From: Mycobacterium sp. IS-1496
GTDB lineage: Bacteria; Actinomycetota; Actinomycetes; Mycobacteriales; Mycobacteriaceae
Direction: 5' to 3'
NCBI RefSeq assembly: GCF_001499995.1
Contig: NZ_LQIU01000005.1
Span: forward strand, 1-64,000
Length of the DNA stretch: 64,000 nt
Part shown: positions 53,201 to 63,900 of the stretch, one piece after another
Layout of the letters: the number at the start of each line of letters is the position of its first letter
Position numbering within the stretch: position 1 is the stretch's first letter
Translations under genes and position numbers: made by a program
Notes under the pieces: model-generated
Seen by the model: only the letters and a program-made list of their open reading frames with translations
Databases searched by the model: none
Told to the model about the DNA's origin: nothing

Positions 53201-53259
53201 ACCCAGACCCCGATCACCGCCCAGGGCCACCGCACCACAAAGTCGGCTAACCGCCGCAT
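50254..53259 (-). CDS. mmpL10: MmpL-family lipid transporter
   Basis: The 1001-residue RND-type MmpL protein has the N-terminal helix ([21 protein letters not shown]), a large periplasmic domain, clusters of helices 2-6 ([26 protein letters not shown], with the Asp-Tyr pair used for proton coupling) and 8-12 ([21 protein letters not shown], with Asp-Tyr). It moves the trehalose glycolipid intermediate across the inner membrane. Length equals MmpL10 (about 1002). It overlaps fadD23 and is 27 nt downstream of papA3. Confidence 0.92.
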   Translation of the reverse strand: [1001 protein letters not shown]

Positions 53260-53285
53260 ATCGCCCTCACCCTCGCCGCCTCACG

Positions 53286-54707
53286 CTATGCGACGCGTCC
53301 CCAGTGCCCGCTGTCGGCGACCATTGCCGAAACGGACTTCATCGCCTGCATATATCGGATGACCGATTTCTCGGCGACCGGATTGTCGGGATGCATGATC
53401 GCCATCACCGTGCCCTCGCCGTATCGGAATATGTAAATCGTGAGCTGATAGGAGAACCGGCCGTCCGGGTAGATCCCGATGTTGTCCGCAAGACCCATAT
53501 CCGCCGCGGCCAGAACGGCGTTGAGCGGTGCGGCACCGGCGTGGAAGAAGTTCGACACGGGGAAATTGGCCTGCGGCCAGTTCAACCCCGGCGCCAATTC
53601 GAGCACCCGGTAGTACGGAACTCTTGCCATATTCAAATTCGTGTCGAAAGAAGTCTGCGCCGACCACGCGGCATCCGCGAACGAACCCGCGCCGATCGGC
53701 ACGGTAATCGGAATCAGACCGGTGAACCAGCCCTGGGTCATGAAATTGTCGGTGGCGCTGCGCGAATCCCTCGGCGTGAGGCCGTAATACGTGAGCGCAC
53801 CCGTCAGCTCATGCTCCACCTGCGCGAGACAGGCAAACAGACCGCCGACGAAACGCGCGCCCGCGGCCGAACACGCGGCGTCGAAGCGCTCCGTTTGAGC
53901 AACGTCCATCAGGACCTCGGTGGCCATGCTGCTTCTGGTCGATTCCTGCGGATTGCCCAGCGGAAGCGGGAATTCCGGGAAGCCACCGCCGTTGCTGTCG
54001 GCGAAGTCGATCCAGGCCTGCACATCCTTGTCATGCACGGTCAGTTCCGCCGTGCGCTCGCGCTCGCGCACGCAGAACTCGTCGAAGCTACCGGCCTCGG
54101 GCAGCGTGAGCGCTTCGCCGCCACCACTGAGCGCCGAATACATCCCATTGGCTTCCAGCATTGTCGTGCCGATCAATGTCGCGTCCCCGTGAACATGATC
54201 CATGGCGGCGAAAAAGGTGAAATGGCCGTCGTTCTGGATGATTCCGAATGTGAAGCAGGCCCACTCCAGTGGATTCGGAATGCCCACGACATGGGCCAGT
54301 ATCTCGTCGACCGTCATGTCGCCGTGATCGACGGGCACGAATTCGATGTCGGCCGGATCCTCGAGCGCATGCCTGACGAACTCACCGTCGCCGGTGTCCT
54401 CGAACCAGCTGCGGAAAGTGTCGTGCCGCCGTAGATAGTTGTTCACGGCGTGGTCCATCGCGGCGATCTCACACTCGCCGGCCACTTCACAACTCGCGAT
54501 GATCTGCCGGGAGAAGTTCAACCCCGCGGCCGTCCGCTCGCGGTAATTCCGAAGATGTTGGCGCTGCATGTAACTGATCGGCACGGAACTGACCGGCGCT
54601 CGTCCCGCCTTTTCGACGGCCGCCGCGGTCGGATGCCAGGACGTGACGGAGCCAGGTTTGAGCGCCCATTCATCGAGGCCGCCAATTGTGATCTTGCCTA
54701 TGCGCAA
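53286..54707 (-). CDS. papA3: PapA-family trehalose acyltransferase
   Basis: The protein (473 residues) starts at TTG 54707 (LRIGKITIGGLDEW), with GGGAGGAAAA 5 nt upstream; the longer frame has no matching ribosome site. It is a polyketide-associated acyltransferase with the HxxxD motif H171/D175 in MDHVHGDA. It transfers acyl chains from the PKS to trehalose to give diacyltrehalose, the substrate of MmpL10. A length of 472 is usual for PapA3. Divergent from the pks gene. Confidence 0.9.
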   Translation of the reverse strand: MRIGKITIGGLDEWALKPGSVTSWHPTAAAVEKAGRAPVSSVPISYMQRQHLRNYRERTAAGLNFSRQIIASCEVAGECEIAAMDHAVNNYLRRHDTFRSWFEDTGDGEFVRHALEDPADIEFVPVDHGDMTVDEILAHVVGIPNPLEWACFTFGIIQNDGHFTFFAAMDHVHGDATLIGTTMLEANGMYSALSGGGEALTLPEAGSFDEFCVRERERTAELTVHDKDVQAWIDFADSNGGGFPEFPLPLGNPQESTRSSMATEVLMDVAQTERFDAACSAAGARFVGGLFACLAQVEHELTGALTYYGLTPRDSRSATDNFMTQGWFTGLIPITVPIGAGSFADAAWSAQTSFDTNLNMARVPYYRVLELAPGLNWPQANFPVSNFFHAGAAPLNAVLAAADMGLADNIGIYPDGRFSYQLTIYIFRYGEGTVMAIMHPDNPVAEKSVIRYMQAMKSVSAMVADSGHWGRVA

Positions 54708-54954
54708 AGCGTTTTCCTCCCGCTTCGGCCGGTTCAAGCCGGTTTTCGGATCCGGCATGAGCCGTCGCCGGATCAACATACCCTCGCATCGACCGCAGCG
54801 GCCCATGCCGACCGGACAATCGGACCGCCGCACCGCGCACATGTGGCCCGAACATGGCCTAGTGTGCGTCCCGGAAGTTGATTTTTGCGTTGCGACAGCG
54901 GATGTCACGCAGGGGGTCGTCTCACACCGCGACGCAAGGGAGGACTAGAACGGC
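54708..54954. promoter_or_regulatory. divergent control region between papA3 and pks
   Basis: This 247-nt gap must hold both promoters. On the minus strand TATGTT (54775-54780) is a candidate -10 for papA3 with a leader of about 62 nt. Around 54878-54898 an AT-richer patch (GTTGATTTTTGCGTTGCGAC) may belong to the pks promoter. No clear palindromic operator was found. Confidence 0.4.
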
Positions 54955-57900
54955 ATGGAATCTGCCGCACACCCGAACGAACCGGCCAACCGATTTGCCA
55001 TCGTCGGCTACGCGGCGCGATTTCCCGGCGCACAGGACGCGAACCAGTTCTGGGACCTTTTGCGAGAAGGCCGCGAGGCGATTTCGGAAGTGCCTCAGGA
55101 CCGCTGGAACGCCGACGACTTCTTCGACCCGGAACCGGGGGCGCCCGGCAAGGTCGTGACCCGTCGTGCGGGTTTCGTCGATGACGTGACCGGGTTCGAC
55201 GCGCCGTTCTTCGGGATGTCGACGCGCGAGGTCAGATTGATGGACCCGCAGCACCGGTTGTTGCTGGAGACGGCATGGCGCGCCGTGGAACATTCGGGCA
55301 CCGCGCCAACGGATCTGGCCGACAGCAACACCGGCGTGTTCGTCGGCCTCGCCACCCACGACTACCTGGGAATGGCATCGGACGAGCTCACCTACCCCGA
55401 GATCGAGGCCTACATGGCCATCGGCACGTCGAACGCGGCGGCGGCCGGCCGGATCAGCTACCGGATGGGGCTGCAGGGGCCGGCGGTCGCCGTCGACACC
55501 GCTTGCAGCTCGTCGCTGGTGGCCATCCATCAGGCGTGCCAGGCGCTGCAGTTGGGTGAATGCGACCTCGCGCTGGCCGGTGGGGCGAACGTGCTGCTCA
55601 CCCCGGCCACCATGATCACGTTCTCCAACGCGCACATGCTCGCGCCCGACGGCCGGTGCAAGACGTTCGACGCGGCCGCGGACGGTTATGTACGCGGTGA
55701 GGGTTGCGGCGTCGTCGTCATCAAGCGGCTCGAGGACGCGCTGCGCGACGGTGACCGGATCCGGGCGGTCATCCGCGGCAGCGCAATCAACCAGGACGGT
55801 GCGTCGGGCGGCTTGACCGTGCCCAACGGTGTTGCCCAGCAAAGGGTTATCGCCGACGCCCTGAAGCGCGCCGGTGTCCGGCCCGCCGACGTCGGATACC
55901 TGGAGGCCCACGGCACCGGAACATCGCTGGGCGACCCGATCGAGGCCCAGGCCGCAGGTGAGGCGCTCGGCGCCGGACGCGATCCGAACCGTCCGCTGTT
56001 GCTCGGCTCAGCGAAGACGAACATCGGACACCTGGAGGCGGCCGCGGGCATCGCCGGCGTCATCAAGGTGATCCTCTCGCTCGAACACGAGACGCTGCCG
56101 AAGCACCTCAACTTCACCAACCCCTCCCCACACATCCCCTGGGAACGGCTCCCGGTCGAGGTCGTGAAGGAGACCACCCCCTGGGAGCGCAACGGGGCGC
56201 CCCGCATCGCCGGGGTGAGCTCGTTCGGGTTCGCAGGCACCAACGCGCACGTCATCCTCGAAGAGGCTCCCGAGCCGACCGTCGCGCCGGCCGCCTCCGC
56301 GCAGACCGGTGAGAGGTTGCGCCTGCTTCCGCTGTCGGCGCGGACACCAGCGGCTCTCGTGCAGATCGCCGATCGGTACCGCACGTGGTTGGCTGCGCAT
56401 CCGGAGGCCACCCTGGCCGACGTCTGCCACACCGCGGGCGTGGGGCGCGCCCACCTGGAGCACCGGGCGGCATTGGTGGTCGATTCCAGGGAATCGGCCG
56501 TCGACCTGCTCGGCGCGCTCGCCGACGATCGGCCCGCGCCCGGCCTGGTTCGGGGCGAGTCCTACGACACCCCGAAGACGGCGTGGCTGTTCACCGGACA
56601 GGGCAGCCAGTACCCGGGGATGGCCCGGGAGCTGTTCGACACCGAGCCGGTGTTCGCCGAAACGATGAGGCGGTGCGCGGCCGCCGTCGCCGACGTCCTC
56701 GAAAAGCCGCTGCTCGACGTGATATTCGATGTCGGGGCGAGCGCAGTGACGGGAGAGGGTTCCGGCAGCCCGGAGGCCGCCGCGACACTGCGGCAGACGT
56801 CGTACGCGCAGCCCGCCCTGTTCGCCGTCGAGATGGGTCTGGCCCGGCTCTGGCAGTCCTGGGGCTTCGAACCCGACGTGGTGCTCGGACACAGCGTCGG
56901 CCAGTACTCGGCGGCCTGCGTCGCGGGCGTGCTCGGTCTCGAGGACGGCGCCCGGCTGATGGCCGAGCGCGGCCGGCTCTTCGGCAGCCTGCCCGCGGGT
57001 GGCCGCATGGTCGCGGTGTTCGCCGCCGCCGAGCGGGTCGAGAACCTGACCGATGAGTTCCCGAGCCTGTCGGTCGCTGCCTACAACGGCGCCAACACCG
57101 TGTTGTCCGGTCCCGCCGCGGATCTGGAGAAGGCGGTGGCCGCCCTGGCGGCCAACGGTGTCCGCTGCGACTGGCTGGACACCAGCCACGCCTTCCACTC
57201 GGCGCTGCTCGACCCGATCCTCGACGAGTTCGAGGCCTACGCCCAGCAGTTCGACTACGCCGCGCCGCAGCGCATCCTGATCGACAACCGCACCGGAACC
57301 GCGCTCGGCAGGAGTGTGCGCCTCGACGGGGCCTACTGGCGCAGGCACGCGCGTCAGCCCGTGGAATTCGCCAAGAGCGTGCGCACACTCGCCGAACTGA
57401 ACTGCAAGGTGTTGCTCGAGATCGGTCCGCGACCGGTGCTGACCGCCGCCGCCCTTGCGGCATGGCCCGATCCGGCCACCACACCGCGGGCCATCGCCTC
57501 GATGCGGGCGAACACCGCCGACCACCGGCAGATCACCGAAGCCCTCGCCGACGCGTACGTCCTGGGTCACCTGCCCGATTTCGCCGCTGTCCGGGAAGCC
57601 GACGCGCAGAAGCTGGACCTGCCCACCTACCCGTTCGAGCACCGCCAGTACTGGTTCCGCGACAAGCAGGCCGACCGTCGCGATCAGGCCGCCGTCCGGG
57701 AGCACCATGCCGCGCGCACCGAGACCGTCGGCCTCCTCGAGGACGGCCGGATCCCCGAACTCGCGGCCCTCCTCGGCGACTCCGGCGGTGATCAGCAGGT
57801 CATCGATGTCCTGACCCGGCTTGCCGCACAACACAACCGGCAACGGACGAGTCAGTCGATCACCGACGACCGCTACGAGATCCGCTGGGAGGAACTGCCC

Positions 57901-60900
57901 GCGGCTCGGGGGGAGACCGGCGGGCCGTCCACGTGGATCCTCGTCGGCGACGACACCGACGCCGTCGGCCCCCTGATCGACGCGCTGACCGCACGCGGCG
58001 ACCGGCACCAGATCGTCGGGTTGCCGGCGACCGACGCCGACGAGGCTCACCTCGTCGACGTGTTGCGGGCCGCCGATGACGATGAGTCGGCGCTGCGGGT
58101 GCTGCACGTCGCGGCACTGGAGTCCGCGACCGCACCGTCGATGCGGTCCCTGCTGCGCATGCAGCACCGGATCCTCGGCGGGACGCGGCGGCTGTTCCGT
58201 GCCGCGACCGGCACCGGACTGCGTATCCCGATCTGGCTGGTGACCCGTGGCGCACAGCGCGTCACCGCCGCGGACACCGTCGCGCCGGACCAGAGCGCAC
58301 TGTGGGGGTTCGGACGGGCCGCGTCGCTGGAACTTCCGCACCTGTGGGGCGGACTGGCCGACCTGTCGGCCGGTCCCGGGGCGGGCGAATGGGTTCGGCT
58401 GCTCGACCGGCTCACGGCGCCTCCGGCCGCGGTCAGGGAAGACCAGATCGCGTTGCGCGACGGCGCCGTCCATGTGCCGCGGCTGGTCCGGCGCACCGGA
58501 CAACCCAGCGGAACGCCGCTCCAACTGCGCACCGACGCAACGTATCTGGTGACCGGCGGGCTGGGAGCGATCGGCCTGGAGATCGCCGGTCACCTGGCCG
58601 CGCACGGCGCCGGCAACCTGGTGCTCACCAGCAGGCGCATGCCGAGCGAGGCCGCACGGGAACGCATCGACGCGCTGTGCGACCAGTACGGCTGCACCAT
58701 CCGCGTCCTCGCCGCCGACGTCGCCGATGCGCACGACGTCGCCCGCCTGCTCGCAGGCGGGCGGGCCGATCTTCCGCCGCTGGCAGGTATCGTCCACGCC
58801 GCCGGCGAGATCGGCACCACCCCGCTCAGCGAACTGGAAGACGCCGAGGTCGACCGGGTGTTCGCCGGAAAGGTCTGGGGTGCCTGGCATCTCGCCGAAG
58901 CCGCGGCCGACCTGCGGCTCGACTTCTTCATCAGCACCTCCTCGATCGCCTCGGTCTGGGGCGGATTCGGCCAGACCGCCTACGGCGCGGCGAACGCCTT
59001 CCTCGACGGTCTCGCCTGGCGGTTGCGCGACCAGGGCATCGCCGCGACCAGCGTCAACTTCGGACCGTGGTCGGCGGGTATGGCCGACGCCGAGTCGCGC
59101 GCGCGCCTCGAGCAGCGCGGAGTCCGCACCCTCGCACCCGCCGACGCACTGGCCGGACTGGCCGACGTCGTCTCGGGCCCCGCGGCGCAGGGTGTGGTCG
59201 CGCGGATCGACTGGGCCCGTTTCCTTCCGCTGTACCAGCAGGCGGGCAGGCGCGCGTTCCTGTCCGAACTGGAGCGTGAAGTGCCGCTCGCGCCGGACGC
59301 GGCGCCGGCGGTGACCATGTCCGGGAAGACGCCGCTCGTCGAGCGGCTCGCAGGTGCCCCCGTTCAGCAGCGCAAGCGCCTGCTCACCGACTACCTGCGT
59401 GACGCGGTCGCCGAGGTGACGCGCGTCGATCCCTCCGAGATCCGCGAGGACGCCGGATTCTTCGATCTCGGCATGGATTCGCTGATGGCCGTCGAACTCC
59501 GGCGGCGCCTCGAACAGGGTGTGGGACACGAGATCCCGGTCACCCTGGTGATGGACCATCCCCGGCTGTCCGACGCGGCCGACTACCTGCTCGGTGAGGT
59601 GCTCGGGCTGGCCGAACAGGCGAGCGCCGAATCACGGCCTGTGCTGGCGTCGTTGACCTCCAGCCGGACCGACGATCCGATCGCGATCGTCGCGGTGTCG
59701 TGCCGGTTCCCCGGAGCGCCGGACCCGGAGGCCTTCTGGGAGGTGCTCGCCGGCGGCGTCGACGCGATCCGGGAGGTCCCCGAGGACCGGTTCGACATCG
59801 ACGAGTTCTACGACCCGGATCCGGACGCCGCGGGCAAGACCTACACCCGGTTCGGCGGATTCCTCGACGGGATCGACGGATTCGACCCGGAGTTTTTCGG
59901 CATCTCCCCGCGTGAAGCCGTCTGGATCGAACCGCAGCAGCGGCTGATGCTCGAAACGGTATGGGAGGGCCTCGAGAGGGCCGGGTACTCGCCGGCGGAC
60001 CTGCGGGGCAGCCGGACCGGTGTCTTCGTGGGCGTGGCCGCCAACGAGTACGCGCACCTGCTGTCGTCGGAGTCGATCGAGAAGATCGAACCGCACTTCA
60101 TCACGGGCAACGCGCTCAACGCCATCTCCGGCCGGGTCGCCTTCGCGCTGGGACTGGAGGGTCCGGCGGTCGCGGTCGACACCGCGTGCAGTTCGGCGTT
60201 GGTGGCCGTCCACCAGGCCGTGCAGGCCCTGCACTCCGGGGACTGCGATCTGGCGTTGGCCGGCGGCGTGAACGTCCTGTTGAGCCCGGTGACCGTGGTC
60301 GCCGCGTCGCGTGCCAGGATGCTCTCCCCCGTCGGCCGGTGCAAGACCTTCGACGCCTCCGCCGACGGCTACGTGCGCAGCGAAGGCTGCGGCGTCCTGG
60401 TGCTCAAGAGGTTGAGCGATGCGGTGCGCGACGGTGACCGGGTCTGCGCCGTCATACCCGGTAGCGCGGTGAACCAGGACGGTGCGTCCAGTGGCCTGAC
60501 GGTGCCCAACGGCGGTGCGCAGCAACGGCTCATCGGCACGGCGCTGGCGCGCGCCGGGCTCACGGGCGCGGATGTCGACTACCTCGAGGCGCACGGGACG
60601 GGTACCCCGCTGGGCGATCCGATCGAGGTGCAGGCCGCGGCCGCCGCCTACGGCGCCTCCCGCGAGCCGGGCCGGCCGCTGCTCATGGGATCGGTCAAGA
60701 GCAACATCGGCCACCTCGAATCCGCCTCCGGCGCAGCCGGTCTGATCAAGGTCGTGCTGTCGCTGCAGCACGGGGTGCTGCCGCAGAGCCTGCACTTCGA
60801 CACCCCGTCGCCGCACATCCCCTGGGATTCGCTTCCGGTTCGGGTGGTGGACGAGGCGGTGCCGTGGCAGGCCAACGGCAGGCCGCGGCGCGCAGGTGTG

Positions 60901-63900
60901 AGTTCCTTCGGGTTCACCGGAACCAACGCGCACGTGCTGATCGAAGAGGCGCCGCAGGCACCGGTCACCGTGGACGAGGAGCCCGGCGACGACGATCGGC
61001 AGGTCCACGTGCTGCCGCTGTCCGCGCGGTCGCCGGAAGCCCTGGTGCAGTTGGCCCGACGGTACGATTCTTGGTTGAGCGCTCATCCGGATGCCGACCT
61101 CGCCGGGGTGTGCCTCACCGCCGGGTCCGGCCGTTCGCATTTCGAGCATCGCGCCGCGATGGTCGTGGATTCGGTCGACAGCGCGCGCCAGGGTCTCGCC
61201 GACGTGGCCGACAACCGCACGCGGCCCGGGGTCCTCCGGGGGGAGCACACCCACCGGCCGACCACGGCGTGGCTGTTCACCGGACAGGGCAGCCAGTATC
61301 CCGGGATGGCGCGGGAGTTGTTCGACGCCGAACCGGTTTTCGCCGACACCGTCACCCGGTGCGCGGACGCGGTCGCGGACATCCTGCCCACACCGCTGCT
61401 GGAGGTGCTGTTCGCCGCCGACCGTGAGACCGGGGAACGGTTGCGGCACACGTCGTATGCCCAGCCGGCGCTGTTCGCCGTCGAGATGGGTCTGGCCCGG
61501 CTGTGGCAGTCGTGGGGCATCGTGCCCGACGTGGTGCTCGGCCACAGCGTCGGCCAGTACGCCGCGGCGTGCGTGGCCGGCGTGTTCGGCCTCGAGGACG
61601 GCGCACGGCTGATGGCCGAACGCGGCCGGATGTTCGGCAGCCTGCCCGAAGGTGGCCGGATGGTGGCGATCTTCGCCGACGCCAAACAGGTCGAGCAGGT
61701 TGCCGGAGAGTTCGCGCGGGTGTCCGTCGGCGCCTACAACGGGCCCAACACCGTGCTCTCCGGCCCGGGCGAAGATCTCGAACAGGTTGTCGCCAGGTTC
61801 TCCGACGAGGGCATCCGCTGCACCTGGCTGGAGACCAGCCACGCCTTCCACTCGGAACTGCTGGACCCGGTGCTCGACGAGTTCGAGTCGTACGCAGCGC
61901 AATTCGAGTTCGCCGCCCCGACCATGCCGCTGGTGTGCAACCGCACCGGTGCGGTGCTCACCGCGCAGAACCCGCTCGACGCGCAGTACTGGCGACGGCA
62001 TTCCCGCCAGCCGGTGCAGTTCGCCGAGAGTGTGCGCACCGTCGCCGCGCTCGGGTGTTCGGTGCTGATGGAGATCGGTCCGCAGCCGGTGCTGACCGGG
62101 GCCGCGGTGCAGATCTGGCCGGAGCATCTGGCCGCCCCGCGGGCGATCGCCTCGCTGCGCAAGGGCGTCGGCGACCGGCGCCAGATCGCCGACGCGCTGG
62201 CCGCGGCCTATGTCGGCGGCCACCGTCCCGACTTCGCTGCGCTGCACCGTCACACGCATCGGAAGCTCGAACTGCCCACCTACCCCTTCCAGCGTCGCCG
62301 GTTCTGGCCCAAGACCTCGGGCATCACGGTGGACGGCCCCGCTGTGTCGGGAATCCTGGGCAGCGCCAAGGAACTCGCGTCCGGCGACACCGTCTACACG
62401 AGCAGGATCTCGGTCAAATCGCAGCCCTGGCTGTCCGACCACGTCATCTACGGCACCGTCGTCGTCCCGGGCGCGACGTATGCCGCGATGGCGCTGGCCG
62501 CCGTCGGAACCCCCGCACGGGTCAAGGACGTGTTCTTCTACGAGCCGATCATCCTGCCCGAGAAGGCGTCGCGCGAAGCGCAGCTGACGCTGCGCATGCT
62601 CGAGGACGGCGCGCAGAAGTTCCAGGTGCACAGCCGCCCGTACGGCGTGCGGGACGCCGAATGGTCGCTGAACGCCGAAGGCACCGTCGTCCGAGGTGTC
62701 GACGACCAACCGGACGCGCACGACGACCCCGTCGACGAGGCGATCGAGCGGTGCAACCGCATGCGTCCGCAGGAGCTGTTCGAGACGTTCGCCGACATGG
62801 AACTGGCGTGGGGCCCGACCTGGTCGGGATCGCTGAAATCGCTCTGGCTCGGTGACGGTGAGGCGATCGGCGACGTCCTCGTCGGCGACGAGCTCGCCGA
62901 ACAACTCGGCGGCGAGCCGATCCACCCGGTGCTGATGGATCTGTGCACCGGCGTCGCCTTCCCGGCGTTCCCGGCACTCCTGGCCGCCGAGCAGGGGGTG
63001 AGCGATCTGTTCCTGCCGCTGCGGTACGGCCAGGTGATGCTGCGGGAGAAGATGCCCCGGCGGTTCTACTGCCGGGCGCGGTGGCACCACAGTGCGCTGG
63101 ACAGCGAAACGCAGGTCTTCGACCTCGGTTTCATCAGCCGCGACGGCCGCCCGCTCGGGGGTATCCGCGAGTTCACGGTCAAACGCGCACCGCGCGAGGC
63201 GCTGCTTCGCGGCCTCGGCGGCGACGCCACCCGGCTGCTCTACACCCTGGGCTGGCACGAGGTGCCCCTGCCCGCAGCCGATTCCGCGACACCGAGCGGC
63301 ACCTGGCTGATCGCCGGGTTCGACGAACTGGCCGCCGCGGCGCCCGGGTGCGTCCCGTTCGACCGGACCACCGACCCGGAGCTCCTCGGCGGACTGCTGG
63401 TGGACGCGCACAGGCGCGGTATGGCGTTCTCCGGTGTCGTGTGGCGCAGTGCGGCACCGAGGCCGGACGAGTCGACCGCCGACGCCGCCGAGCGGATCGA
63501 GACCGAGATCGCCAACCTGCTCAGCGCGGTGCACACCGTGCAGGGCGGCGGCGTGACGCTGCCGAACGGCCTCTGGATCGTCACCGAGCGGGCCGTGGCC
63601 ACCGAATCCGGCGAACCCGTCGATCCGGTGCAGGCCGCGCTGTGGGGTCTCGGGCGCACCACGATCAACGAGGAACCGGCGCTTCGCTGCAGACTCGTCG
63701 ACTGCGACGGATCCCCGGAGGCGGTGGACGCCATGGCCGGCCTGCTGGCCACCCCGGTCGACGAGCCGGAACTGGCACTGCGTCAGGGCAAATTGCTGGC
63801 ATCGAGGCTGTTGCACTGGGCGCGCAGCGGCCACCTCACGGTGCCCCGGGCGTCCGACTACGTCCTGGCTCCGACCGAGCGCGGCGCGATCGACAACCTG

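Noticed and set aside
50983..53250. 755-codon plus-strand ORF opposite mmpL10
   Set aside because: His/Arg/Asp-rich shadow of the transporter gene with no domain.
56008..63834. Very long minus-strand ORFs (1183 and 1400 codons) opposite the PKS gene
   Set aside because: They run antisense to KS/AT/KR/ACP domains in a GC-rich gene, have low-complexity Gly/Arg/Val composition and no recognisable domain; shadow frames.
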